A stretch of DNA of 64,000 nt from Alphaproteobacteria bacterium (lineage in GTDB: Bacteria; Pseudomonadota; Alphaproteobacteria; Micropepsales; Micropepsaceae), in contig JAJPIX010000059.1 of NCBI GenBank assembly GCA_021324545.1, forward strand, positions 1 to 64,000. The letters run 5' to 3'. The stretch's first letter is position 1. Each line of letters opens with the position of its first letter. Both the position numbers and the translations under genes were made by a program. Shown here one piece after another: positions 15,328 to 24,428 of the stretch. The notes beneath the pieces were generated by a model that saw nothing but the letters and a program-made list of their open reading frames with translations, searched no databases and had not been told where the DNA came from.

Positions 15328-16029
15328 TTACGGCTGTCCGTTGTTGGCGGTGCGGGCGGCATCGTTCACCGGCTCGGCGTTCAGGCCCGATTGGGTCATG
15401 ACGACCTTGTAGTCCGCGCCGTCCCTGAGCGGCATGTAGACGGCCGAGCCGAACCTGCGGTCTTCCGCGAACGAGTGATCCAAAATCCAGAACAGCCATG
15501 AGCGCGGGACATATTGATTTACCGCAGGCTCAGGCCCCGTCAGGTCGCAGGCGGTGATCGGCGCGCCCTGCCCGCGCGCGGCTGTGAAATATTTGTTGCC
15601 GATCTGATCGAGCGTGTAGGTGGAATCGAGCCCCAGCACATTCGCCCATGGCTTCCATTTCTGCACGCGCGCGGTCAATTGCCATTCGTCGCCCTGGATG
15701 TTGCAGATGAAAGTCTGGTTGGGTCCGTCGAGCCGCGTGACCGTGACCGCATAGATCGCATGGGCCGGATCGAGCGACTTCACGCGCACATCGGCGACAT
15801 CGCCTTCATGGGTGAGGCGCGCGAAACTCTGCACGTTGAGCGCAAGCAGGCTGAGCCCAAGGCCGATGACCAGAACCGGCACACCCACAATCAGCCGCGC
15901 CCCGCCCTTGCCGGGATGGCCGGTGAGCAGATGCCGGAAACCGGCCAGCACCAGAAGCAGGCCGAAAATGGCGGCGAGCAGCGGATCGGCCAGCCAGTAC
16001 CAGCCGATCGACGGCCAAAGCGAACTCAC
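15328..16029 (-). CDS. Inner-membrane protein of unknown function
   Basis: About 233 residues. Two hydrophobic helices open the protein (LLAAIFGLLLVLAGF and LIVGVPVLVIGLGLSLLAL). A soluble, probably periplasmic domain follows, with a single-cysteine pair region (TFICNIQGDEWQLTARVQKWKPWANVLG) near residues 110-135 and a Trp-rich PRSWLFWILDHSF near 180. I prefer GTG 16029, with AGAGG nine bases upstream, over TTG 16038, which abuts that sequence. Relatives are sometimes labelled cation/multidrug efflux, but nothing here supports transport. Confidence 0.65.
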   Translation of the reverse strand: MSSLWPSIGWYWLADPLLAAIFGLLLVLAGFRHLLTGHPGKGGARLIVGVPVLVIGLGLSLLALNVQSFARLTHEGDVADVRVKSLDPAHAIYAVTVTRLDGPNQTFICNIQGDEWQLTARVQKWKPWANVLGLDSTYTLDQIGNKYFTAARGQGAPITACDLTGPEPAVNQYVPRSWLFWILDHSFAEDRRFGSAVYMPLRDGADYKVVMTQSGLNAEPVNDAARTANNGQP

Positions 16030-16141
16030 GGCGCGCAACCTCTCATGCGATCAGATTAGACAGGAATTGCGGCAACGGCGGGACAGCTTTCTGCCCCGGG
16101 GGCGCAAATTTACCCTCTTCCGTTGCCCGATTCGCACGAAA

Positions 16142-17239
16142 TCAGGCCGCGGCGCACTTTCGGGTAACGAGAAACATCTCCAGCGCCCGGGAAAACCAGC
16201 GGCGCTGATAGCCCGAGGCAACAAGGGCGAACATCACCGGATCGCGCAGCCAGTGGAAAAGCATCCTGAGATCGGCCGCGCGCGGACGCCTGAGCCGCAG
16301 CATCTGGCGCAAGAGGGCGGGCGGAATGCAGACCTCCACATCGCGAACGGTCTGGACGCTTTGGCCCGGCGCCGACGGCCGGGCGAAATTCAATCCCGCC
16401 ACCATCGCGACGTCCATGTTGTAGAAGAAGCGCGGATTGCATTCGATCAGCCACACCTTGCCGTCGCGGCCGACGCGCGCGTCGAAATTGAAGACGCCGC
16501 TCAGTTTCATGCGCCTGGCAAGCGCGCGCACCAGCGCCGAAAATTCCGGCTCCGCCGTGAAGGCGAACACGCCATCGGGATGGCTGTAGGTCACTTCGCT
16601 GGACACGCGGCCCTGGCGGCAGAACACGGTAAGCGAACGGTCTTCGCCTTCGATGAAATCCTGCGCCAGGATCGGCGCGTAACCGATCGTTTCGGCGATC
16701 TCGCGCGCATTTGCGGAATCGATCCGCACCACGCCGATGCTGCCCGCGCTGTTCACGGGCTTCAGGATGGCGGGCAGGCGAAGCGTCCCCTTCTCAAGCG
16801 CGGCAAGAAGCTCCGCGCGGCCGGCAAAAACCTGGCCTTGCGGATGCGGCAGCGAAAGGCGCCGGCAAAGCTGCATGAAGCGGTCCTTCGTCGCCAATTC
16901 GTCGAAGCTCGCCGGATCGGGCACCGGAAAAACGCGCGTGCGCAGCATCGGACCGATGTTCGAAAGCAGGCGCGTGGTGGGCGCGTCGCTGGGCAGGATC
17001 AAGGCGATACCATGCGCGCGCGCGATGGCATCCAGCCGCACGGCTGTTTTTTCGGGCGCGATTTCCCAATCCAGCGAAAATTCGATGTAACGGGCGCAGA
17101 ACCGCGAAATGGCCAGCGAGCGGGCCTGCGCAGGCCCGGCGACAAACACCTCGGCACCCAGTTCCGCCACGCAGCGCAACACGCGGTATTGCAGCTCGGC
17201 CTCGGACGCGAGCACCAGCCACCTGCGGCACGGTTTCAT
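16142..17239 (-). CDS. ATP-grasp domain enzyme of unknown substrate
   Basis: About 365 residues. The N-terminal part has a Rossmann-like RRWLVLASEAELQYRVLR segment. The ATP-grasp fold is shown by LPAILKPVNSAGSIGVVRI near residue 165, IGYAPILAQDFIEGEDRSL near 195, and the metal-binding VWLIECNPRFFYNMDVA near 275. Such proteins ligate a carboxylate to an amine or thiol at the cost of ATP. ATG 17239 was chosen because the alignable part begins there. It follows the epimerase gene by 87 bp on the same strand and may share its transcript. Confidence 0.8.
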   Translation of the reverse strand: MKPCRRWLVLASEAELQYRVLRCVAELGAEVFVAGPAQARSLAISRFCARYIEFSLDWEIAPEKTAVRLDAIARAHGIALILPSDAPTTRLLSNIGPMLRTRVFPVPDPASFDELATKDRFMQLCRRLSLPHPQGQVFAGRAELLAALEKGTLRLPAILKPVNSAGSIGVVRIDSANAREIAETIGYAPILAQDFIEGEDRSLTVFCRQGRVSSEVTYSHPDGVFAFTAEPEFSALVRALARRMKLSGVFNFDARVGRDGKVWLIECNPRFFYNMDVAMVAGLNFARPSAPGQSVQTVRDVEVCIPPALLRQMLRLRRPRAADLRMLFHWLRDPVMFALVASGYQRRWFSRALEMFLVTRKCAAA

Positions 17240-17326
17240 AGCAGCCTGTCCCGATCTGGGATGCGGCTGGAATTCTCGCAATGTCCAGGCCAGACGCCTG
17301 CAATGGTTCGCCGACCGGCGCGACGC

Positions 17327-18322
17327 CTAGGCCGCGATCGGATAGGTGCCTTCGTGGCAGGCGGTGGCCAGCGCGCGCATGCCATAATCCATGGTGAATG
17401 GCGGATCGTAGCCCATCTCGCGGCGCGCCTTTGCATCGGAAAGGATGCAATCGCGCGACATGAGCGCGGCCGCAAAGCGCGTGAGCGGCGGCGCGCCCTT
17501 GAGTCCGAAGCCGCGCCACACTTTTTCGGCCGCAAAGGCCAGCGCTCGCGCCGTGCCGCCCGGAATGCTTTTTTCCGGCAGCGAAAATCCCGCCGCATGC
17601 GCCATATGCGTGAGCATGTCGTGGAACACCACCGGCGGGCCATCCAGCACGAAATAGGCTTCGCCGCCCCGCCCCTTCGTCAGCGCCAGATCCATCGCGT
17701 AGGTGAGATTGCCGATATAGGTCGTGGACGTGCGGTTGCGCCCGCCGTCGATCCAGGCAAAGCGGCCGGCCTCCACCATCCTGCGCAGGGCGGGAAGAAT
17801 GGTCTGATCGCCCGGCCCCCAGACAAAGCGCGGCCTGAGCACGATGGTCTCGAAGCCGTGTTTCGGGTCGTTGGCTTCACGCACCGCCTTTTCCGCCCAG
17901 GCCTTGGTTCGCGAATAGGGGAAGGGCGAATCCAGCGCAAGCGGATAGGTTTCGTCCACGTTGCGCATGTCCTGGCCGTGAAACAGCGCGGCTTCGGTGC
18001 CGATGTGCACGAAGCGCTTCACGCCCGCCTGCCTTGCGGCATCCAGCAGGCGCCTGGTGCCTTCCACATTCACCGCCCAGTATTCTTCGGGCGGGCCCCA
18101 ATCCTCGACATAGGCGGCGCAATGGATCACGGCCTGCGCGCCGTTCAAATGATGCGCCGACACGTTTTCCAGCGAGCAGGACACCGGCATGACGCCCGCA
18201 AGCTTCAGATGCGCGTCGCTTTGAAGCGAACGCGACATGGCAAGGATGTTGTGGCTTTCGCCTTCCTCCTTCAGGAATGCGCCGCCGACAAATCCCGTTG
18301 CTCCGGTGAGAAAGATGTCCAT
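17327..18322 (-). CDS. NAD-dependent epimerase/dehydratase (extended SDR)
   Basis: 331 residues, Rossmann fold opening with FLTGATGFVGGAFLKE (TGxxGxxG). The catalytic Tyr and Lys are in YSRTKAWAE near residue 145, preceded by HIGTEAALFHG. 3-beta-HSD/dihydroflavonol-type features are ALDSPFPYSRTK and VWGPGDQTILP. The start MDIFLTG lies 6 bp after GGGGAGG. The gene begins 31 bp after the mfd stop, so it may be cotranscribed with mfd. The substrate is unknown. Confidence 0.85.
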   Translation of the reverse strand: MDIFLTGATGFVGGAFLKEEGESHNILAMSRSLQSDAHLKLAGVMPVSCSLENVSAHHLNGAQAVIHCAAYVEDWGPPEEYWAVNVEGTRRLLDAARQAGVKRFVHIGTEAALFHGQDMRNVDETYPLALDSPFPYSRTKAWAEKAVREANDPKHGFETIVLRPRFVWGPGDQTILPALRRMVEAGRFAWIDGGRNRTSTTYIGNLTYAMDLALTKGRGGEAYFVLDGPPVVFHDMLTHMAHAAGFSLPEKSIPGGTARALAFAAEKVWRGFGLKGAPPLTRFAAALMSRDCILSDAKARREMGYDPPFTMDYGMRALATACHEGTYPIAA

Positions 18323-18353
18323 CGGCATCCTCCCCCTTTCTTCGGCGCGCATT

Positions 18354-21300
18354 TTACGCCGCCGCCGCGAGCTTCGCGAGTTGGCCGAGAAGACCTTGCA
18401 CGCCTTTAAGCCGGCCGTCAGCTTCCGGCCAGTCGCGCGCGACGACGACTTTCTGATCCGGTCGAACTTTCATGGTTCCGGCATGTTCGGTGATGAGCCG
18501 TATCAATCCTTCCGGATTTGGAAAGAGGTTGTTGCGGAAGGAAAGCGTGGCCCCCTTTGGACCGGCCTCGATTTTCTCCACTTGCGCAATTCGACACATC
18601 TGCTTGATGCCCACAATTTTCAGCAGGTGCTCCACTTCCGGTGGCAGGGGTCCGAACCGGTCAATCAGCTCGGCGGCGAAGGCGTCGATCTCGTCGGAAG
18701 TTTCGATTTCGGCTAAGCGCCGGTAAAGCGCCATGCGCAAATTGAGATCGCCGACGTAACTTTCGGGGATCAGGACCGCCGTTCCGATATTGATCTGCGG
18801 CGACCACTGATCGGGCAATTCCTCGCCGCCGCCGCCTGCGCGCAGCTGCGACACCGCTTCTTCCAGCATCTCCTGATAGAGCTCGATGCCGACTTCGCGC
18901 ACATGCCCCGACTGCTCTTCGCCCAGCAGATTGCCGGCGCCGCGGATATCGAGATCGTGGCTGGCGACGGAAAAGCCCGCGCCCAGCTGATCGAGCGATT
19001 GCAGCACCTGAAGCCTGCGTTCGGCCGCCTCGGTGAGCTTCCGGCCCGCCGGCGTGGTGAGGTAGGCATACGCGCGCTGCTTGGAGCGGCCGATGCGTCC
19101 GCGCAGCTGATAGAGCTGCGACAGCCCGAACATGTCGGCGCGATGCACGATGAGCGTGTTGGCGGTGGGGATATCGAGCCCGCTTTCCACGATGTTGGTG
19201 GAAACCAGCACGTCGATCTTGCGGTCGTAGAACGCCGTCATCACGTCTTCCAGGACGGTGGCCGCCATCTGGCCGTGGCCGACCGCCGCCTTCACTTCCG
19301 GCACCGTGTCCTTCAGGAACTGCTCGGCCTCGCGCAGATCGGCGATGCGGGGGCAAACGTAGAAGCTCTGGCCGCCGCGATAATGCTCGCGCAGCAATGC
19401 TTCGCGCACCACCAGAGGATCGAACGGGGTGACAAAGGTGCGCACGGCCAGCCTGTCCACCGGCGGCGTGGTGATGAGCGAAAGGTCCCGCACGCCGGAA
19501 AGCGCCAGCTGCAGCGTGCGGGGGATCGGCGTCGCCGTCAGCGTGAGCACATGCACATCGGCCTTGAGCGACTTCAGCCGTTCCTTGTGCGACACGCCGA
19601 AATGCTGTTCCTCGTCCACGATCAGAAGGCCGAGGTCCCGGAATTCGATGCCCTTGGCAAGCAGCGCGTGCGTGCCGATGACGATGTTCACGCTGCCATC
19701 GGCCAGGCCCGCCTTCGTGTCGCGCGTGTCTTTCGCATCCACGAAGCGCGACAGCTGGCGCACCGTCACCGGAAATCCGGCAAAGCGTTCGGCGAAGGTG
19801 CGGAAATGCTGGCGCGCCAGCAGCGTGGTGGGCACGACCACCGCCACCTGCCGGCCGCTCATCGCCATCACGAAGGCCGCGCGCAGCGCCACTTCCGTCT
19901 TGCCGAAGCCCACATCGCCGCAGACCAGCCGGTCCATGGGCCGGCCTTTCGCCAGATCTTCGATGGTCTCGGCGATGGCGCGATCCTGATCCTCCGTTTC
20001 CTGATACGGAAAGCGCGCGCAGAATTCGTCGTAGAGTCCTTCCGGCGGATCGGCCGCCGGCATGGACTTCAGCTCGCGCGCGGCGGCAATGCGGATAAGC
20101 TCGGCCGCAATCTCGCGCACGCGGGCCTTGGCGCGCGCCTTGCGGCTCTGCCAGCCCGCGCCGCCCAGACGATCGAGCTGGGCGGTGCCCTCGTCGGCGC
20201 CATAGCGCGTGAGCAGCTCGATATTCTCGACCGGAAGGAACAGCTTTCCGCCGTCGTATTGCAACTCCAGGTAATCATGCGGAGCCCCGGCGACATCGAG
20301 CGTCCGCAGGCCCTGATAGCGGCCGATGCCGTGCTCGATATGGGTGACAAGATCGCCCGGCGCCAGCGCCGACGCCTCGGTGAGAAAATTCTGCGCGCGG
20401 CGAGCCTTGCGCGCATGCGCCATGCGTTCGCCAAGAATGTCCTGCTCGGCAATCACCGCAAAATCCGGCGCCTCAAAGCCGTGCTCGATTTCGAGCACCG
20501 CGATGCCGGCGGCGTCGCCATGAAGCTTCTGCGCGTCCGGCCAGCCGGAGACCCGGCGGATTGCGGGCAGGCCGTGGTCGGCCAGGACACCGCCCATGCG
20601 TTCGGCGGAGCCTTCGCTCCATGCCGCGATCACCACGCGCTTGCCGGCGCGCTGCAACGCCTTGGCATGCTCGGCCGCAATCTCGAAGACATTCACCTTG
20701 CCCTGCGCGCGTTCGGGCGCGAAGTCGCGGCCCGCGCGGCCACCCGCATCGACAGTGGTTGTCGATTCCGGCGCCTGGAACGGGGAAAGCGTGCGCAATG
20801 GGTGGCGCTTGAGGCGCTGCGCCCATTCGTCCGCCGTGAGATAGAGCTTTTCCGGCGGCAGCGGCTTGTAGGGCGCGGAATCCACATGCGTGGATTCGCT
20901 GCCGCCGCGCAGGAATTGGCGGCGCGTCTCGTAATAATCCTGGATCAGCTCCAGCCGTGCGGATTTCGCTTCATCCGTGTGATGCCCCATCAGGAGCAGC
21001 GTCTGCGGAGGCAAATAGTCGAACAGTGTGTCGAGGTGATCGTGAAACAGGGGCAGCCAGTGTTCCATGCCCTGATGCTTGCGGCCGGCGCTGACGCTTT
21101 CGTAAAGCGGATCGTCGCCGGTCGCCGGGCCGAAAGCTGCGACGTAACCGGCGCGGAACCGGCTGATCGTCTCCTTGTCCAGCGGCGCTTCGCTGGCGGG
21201 CAGAAGCTCGATCTCGCCGATTTCGCCTTTGGAAAGCTGCGAGACCGCATCGAATGTGCGAATGGCTTCCAGCGAAGAGCCGAACAGGTCAAGGCGCAAC

Positions 21301-21842
21301 GGCTCGTCCATTCCCGGCGGCCACAGATCGATGATCCCGCCGCGCAATGCAAACTCGCCCGGCTCGCGAACGGTGCCTGCGCGCGCGTAACCGTTGCGGG
21401 CCAGAAACGCCACCAGCGCGTCGTGATCCACGCTGCCGCCCACACGCGCGAAGAAACTGGATTCCGCAATCAGTTCGCGCGGCGGCACGCGCTGGATGAG
21501 CGCGTTCACGCTTGTGACCACCAGCATCGGCTCATCGCGGTCCTTGCGCCGCGCCAGGGCCGCAAGCGTCGCCAGCCGTTCGCTTTCGATATCGGCCTTG
21601 GGCGACAGCCGGTCGTAGGGCAGGCAATCCCATGCCGGAAACATCAGGACCGGCACATCGGGCGCAAAGAATTTTGCCGCTTCCTGAAGCGCGGCCGCGC
21701 GCGCGCCATCCGCCGCCACGAACACGACAGGCCCCCTGCTTCGCCGCGCGGCTTCCGCCGCGAGGTACGCATCAAAGCCTTCGGGCGCGCCGGTGACCGC
21801 AAAATGCCCCGGCTCGCGCGCGATATAGGTCAGCTTTTCCAT
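18354..21842 (-). CDS. mfd: Transcription-repair coupling factor
   Basis: Removes RNA polymerase stalled at lesions and recruits UvrA. About 1162 residues, the expected length. Domains in order are a UvrB-like homology region (LPYDRLSPKADIESERL near 80), the RNAP-interacting CarD-like module (LAPGDLVTHIEHGIGRYQGL near 500), and the RecG-like helicase with Walker A CGDVGFGKTEVALRAAF near 645, DEEQHFGV as motif II, and LTATPIPRTLQLALSG. A TRCF C-terminal domain ends the protein. The first ATG of the aligned region (21842) is used. It overlaps the sdhE end by 13 bp. Confidence 0.97.
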   Translation of the reverse strand: MEKLTYIAREPGHFAVTGAPEGFDAYLAAEAARRSRGPVVFVAADGARAAALQEAAKFFAPDVPVLMFPAWDCLPYDRLSPKADIESERLATLAALARRKDRDEPMLVVTSVNALIQRVPPRELIAESSFFARVGGSVDHDALVAFLARNGYARAGTVREPGEFALRGGIIDLWPPGMDEPLRLDLFGSSLEAIRTFDAVSQLSKGEIGEIELLPASEAPLDKETISRFRAGYVAAFGPATGDDPLYESVSAGRKHQGMEHWLPLFHDHLDTLFDYLPPQTLLLMGHHTDEAKSARLELIQDYYETRRQFLRGGSESTHVDSAPYKPLPPEKLYLTADEWAQRLKRHPLRTLSPFQAPESTTTVDAGGRAGRDFAPERAQGKVNVFEIAAEHAKALQRAGKRVVIAAWSEGSAERMGGVLADHGLPAIRRVSGWPDAQKLHGDAAGIAVLEIEHGFEAPDFAVIAEQDILGERMAHARKARRAQNFLTEASALAPGDLVTHIEHGIGRYQGLRTLDVAGAPHDYLELQYDGGKLFLPVENIELLTRYGADEGTAQLDRLGGAGWQSRKARAKARVREIAAELIRIAAARELKSMPAADPPEGLYDEFCARFPYQETEDQDRAIAETIEDLAKGRPMDRLVCGDVGFGKTEVALRAAFVMAMSGRQVAVVVPTTLLARQHFRTFAERFAGFPVTVRQLSRFVDAKDTRDTKAGLADGSVNIVIGTHALLAKGIEFRDLGLLIVDEEQHFGVSHKERLKSLKADVHVLTLTATPIPRTLQLALSGVRDLSLITTPPVDRLAVRTFVTPFDPLVVREALLREHYRGGQSFYVCPRIADLREAEQFLKDTVPEVKAAVGHGQMAATVLEDVMTAFYDRKIDVLVSTNIVESGLDIPTANTLIVHRADMFGLSQLYQLRGRIGRSKQRAYAYLTTPAGRKLTEAAERRLQVLQSLDQLGAGFSVASHDLDIRGAGNLLGEEQSGHVREVGIELYQEMLEEAVSQLRAGGGGEELPDQWSPQINIGTAVLIPESYVGDLNLRMALYRRLAEIETSDEIDAFAAELIDRFGPLPPEVEHLLKIVGIKQMCRIAQVEKIEAGPKGATLSFRNNLFPNPEGLIRLITEHAGTMKVRPDQKVVVARDWPEADGRLKGVQGLLGQLAKLAAAA

Positions 21843-22126
21843 GCGGGATTTTTCTGCGCGCAAAGCGCCTTCATGCGATGGAAAACGGCCGTATCGAATT
21901 CGGGCGGCACGGGCGCGGCGCCGCGCAGCCAGTCATAGACGTCCTGCTCATGCGCGTTCAGCAGCGCCTCGAACTGGTCGAGCTCCGCGCCGGAAAGGCC
22001 GGATAGTTCGGCCGCCGCAAAGGCGCCGAAGATAAGGCCCGCTTCCCTGAAGCCTCGCCGCTCGGCCCGGTACAAAAGCCGTTTGCGGCGGACCTCCGAA
22101 GAGCCACCGTTTTCACGCTTGGACAT
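21830..22126 (-). CDS. sdhE: Succinate dehydrogenase flavinylation factor
   Basis: Promotes covalent FAD attachment to SdhA. 98 residues from ATG 22126. The family signature is RRKRLLYRAERRGFREAGLI, in which the RGxxE core is kept as RGFRE, followed by LDQFEALLNAHEQDVYDWL. The pairing sdhE-mfd on one strand with recG divergent is common in Alphaproteobacteria. Confidence 0.9.
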   Translation of the reverse strand: MSKRENGGSSEVRRKRLLYRAERRGFREAGLIFGAFAAAELSGLSGAELDQFEALLNAHEQDVYDWLRGAAPVPPEFDTAVFHRMKALCAQKNPAWKS

Positions 22127-22225
22127 GGCGCTGATATAGCGGCGGGCCGCGCCTTTTGCCAGTGCGCGCTTCCGCTGGCCGAAGCATGAGGACATGGCGC
22201 ATCTGCGACATTATCTTCAGGCACC

Positions 22226-24313
22226 ATGCGGCCTGCGATTCTCTACCCCCTGTTCGCCGAAACGCGCACGCTTCCCGGCATCGGCCCCAAGATCGAGAAG
22301 CTGATCGCGCGCGTGGCCGGCACGCGCCTTGTGGATCTCGTGTTCGATCTGCCGGTGGGCCTGATTGACCGCAGCTACCGGCCGAAGGTGATCGAAGCCG
22401 AGAGCGGGCGCATCGCGACGCTTGCCGTGAATGTCCTGGATCACCTGCCGTCGCGCACGCCGCGGCTGCCCTACAAGGTGCGCTGCTCCGACAACACCGC
22501 AAGCCTGGAGCTCGTATTCTTTCACGCCTACGAAGATCATCTGAAGAAACAGCTGCCGGCAGGCAGCAAGCGCATCGTCAGCGGGCGCATCGAGCGATAC
22601 CGCGACAAGGTGCAGATGCCGCATCCCGATTACATCCTCGCGCCCGAGGATGCGGCCAGCCTGCCGCTGATCGAGCCCGTCTATGGGCTCACCGAAAATC
22701 TTCCCGCCAAGTCGCTTGCGAAAGCCATTCGCACGGCGCTCGAGAAGGTTCCGGACATGCCGGAGTGGCTGGAGCCCAATTTCCGGCGCGCACGCGGCTG
22801 GCCCGCCTTCGCCGAAGCGATCGCCACAGCCCATGCGCCGAAGAGCGAAGCCGATCTTTCGGCGCTCACCCCCGCGCGCCAAAGGCTTGCCTATGATGAA
22901 TTGCTGGCCAACCAGTTGGCCCTTCTGATGATCCGCGCCCGCATGCGCGCGGTGAAAAAAGGCCGCCCGGTGAAAGGCACAGGCGCATTGCGCAAGAAGG
23001 CCATCGCCGCCCTGCCCTTCACGCTGACCAAGGCGCAACAAGCCGCCATCGCGGAAATTGACGCCGACATGGCCAAGCCTGCGCGCATGTTGCGCCTGCT
23101 GCAGGGCGATGTCGGGTCTGGCAAGACGATTGTGGCGCTGCTGGCCATGCTGAGCGCCGTGGAATCGGGCGCACAGGCCGCGCTGATGGCGCCGACGGAA
23201 ATCCTGGCGCGCCAGCATTTCGCGACGCTCTTGCCGCTTGCCGAAGCGGCCGGCGTTCGCCTTGCGCTGCTCACCGGACGCGAGCGCGGGCCGGCGCGCG
23301 ACGAAACGCTGCGCAGGGTGAAGGCGGGCGAGCTCGACATTCTTGTCGGGACCCACGCCCTTTTTTCCGAAGACGTGGCGTTCCGCGATCTGGCGCTGGC
23401 CGTGGTGGACGAGCAGCACCGTTTCGGCGTTCATCAGCGCCTGTCGCTGCAGAACAAGGGCGAACTGCCCGCCGACGTTCTGGTGATGACGGCGACGCCC
23501 ATTCCGCGCACGCTGGCGCTCACGGCCTATGGCGACATGGATGTGTCGCGGCTCACCGGCCGTCCGCCCGGCCGGAAGCCCGTGGACACGCGGCTTCTTT
23601 CCGCCGACCGGCTGGATGAAGTGGTGGCGCATCTTAAAAAGGCGATTGCAAGCGGGGCGCGCGCCTATTGGGTGTGCCCGCTGGTGGAAGAATCCGAAAA
23701 ATCCGATCTCGCCGCCGCCGAAGAACGCGCCGCGATGCTGAACAGGGTGCTGGGCTGGAAGGCCGGGCTGGCGCACGGCCGCATGAAGGGGCCGGAACGC
23801 GATGCGGCGATGGCGGCGTTCCGGAACGGCGAGACCAGAGTGCTCGTCGCCACCACCGTGATCGAAGTGGGCGTGGATGTGCCGGAAGCGACGATCATGG
23901 TGGTGGAACATGCCGAACGCTTCGGGCTTGCCCAGCTTCATCAGCTGCGCGGGCGCGTGGGCCGCGGCGCGGGCAAATCCACCTGTCTCCTCATCTATCA
24001 GGGGCCTTTGACCGAAACCGCCAGAGCGCGGCTGAAAATCCTGCGCGAAACGGAAGACGGTTTCGTCATTGCCGAAGAGGACCTGCGCCTGCGCGGGCCC
24101 GGCGAACTCCTGGGCAAGCGGCAGAGCGGAATTCCGGAATTCCGGCTGGCCGATCTCGCGGTGCATGCGGAATTGCTGGCCGCGGCGCGCGACGATGCAC
24201 GGCTCGTGCTGGAACGCGATCCCGATCTCAAATCGCCGCGCGGGGAGGCGTTGCGCGTTCTGCTTTATCTGTTCGAGCGGGACGAAGCCGTGCGTTACCT
24301 GCGCGCGGGGTAG
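22226..24313 (+). CDS. recG: ATP-dependent DNA helicase RecG
   Basis: Remodels stalled replication forks and Holliday junctions. 695 residues. An N-terminal helix-hairpin segment (LPGIGPKIEKLIARVAGTRL) and wedge/OB domain are followed by Walker A LLQGDVGSGKTIVALLAML near 290, motif II VVDEQHRFGV near 390, MTATPIPRTLALTAYGDMD, and motif VI QLHQLRGRVGRG near 570. The TRG-type C-terminus ends LGKRQSGIPEFR. It is divergent from sdhE-mfd with 99 bp between start codons. Confidence 0.97.
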   Translation: MRPAILYPLFAETRTLPGIGPKIEKLIARVAGTRLVDLVFDLPVGLIDRSYRPKVIEAESGRIATLAVNVLDHLPSRTPRLPYKVRCSDNTASLELVFFHAYEDHLKKQLPAGSKRIVSGRIERYRDKVQMPHPDYILAPEDAASLPLIEPVYGLTENLPAKSLAKAIRTALEKVPDMPEWLEPNFRRARGWPAFAEAIATAHAPKSEADLSALTPARQRLAYDELLANQLALLMIRARMRAVKKGRPVKGTGALRKKAIAALPFTLTKAQQAAIAEIDADMAKPARMLRLLQGDVGSGKTIVALLAMLSAVESGAQAALMAPTEILARQHFATLLPLAEAAGVRLALLTGRERGPARDETLRRVKAGELDILVGTHALFSEDVAFRDLALAVVDEQHRFGVHQRLSLQNKGELPADVLVMTATPIPRTLALTAYGDMDVSRLTGRPPGRKPVDTRLLSADRLDEVVAHLKKAIASGARAYWVCPLVEESEKSDLAAAEERAAMLNRVLGWKAGLAHGRMKGPERDAAMAAFRNGETRVLVATTVIEVGVDVPEATIMVVEHAERFGLAQLHQLRGRVGRGAGKSTCLLIYQGPLTETARARLKILRETEDGFVIAEEDLRLRGPGELLGKRQSGIPEFRLADLAVHAELLAAARDDARLVLERDPDLKSPRGEALRVLLYLFERDEAVRYLRAG

Positions 24314-24329
24314 AGCGGCTCACCCTTCT

Positions 24330-24423
24330 GTCATCGCCCCCCAGATGCGGGCAACGCAGGCGACGCTTCCGGATTGGTGCAGGACCCAACTGGCTCCGCC
24401 ACATTCGCGGCGGATGACAATGA
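24330..24423. repeat. Dispersed REP-like element, diverged copy
   Basis: Begins GTCATCGCCCC and ends GCGGCGGATGACAATG, the same inverted ends (GTCATYG / GATGACAATG) as the element at 9624, but the centre differs. It fills the gap between the convergent recG and the ABC permease genes. Confidence 0.6.
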
Positions 24424-24428
24424 TGTTT

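Noticed and set aside
15812-18409. 865-codon plus-strand open frame opposite the ATP-grasp and epimerase genes
   Set aside because: Spans several well-supported minus-strand genes and has shadow composition throughout.
18903-21938. 1011-codon plus-strand open frame opposite mfd
   Set aside because: It mirrors mfd codons in the complementary frame and shows no protein features; mfd is unambiguous on the other strand.
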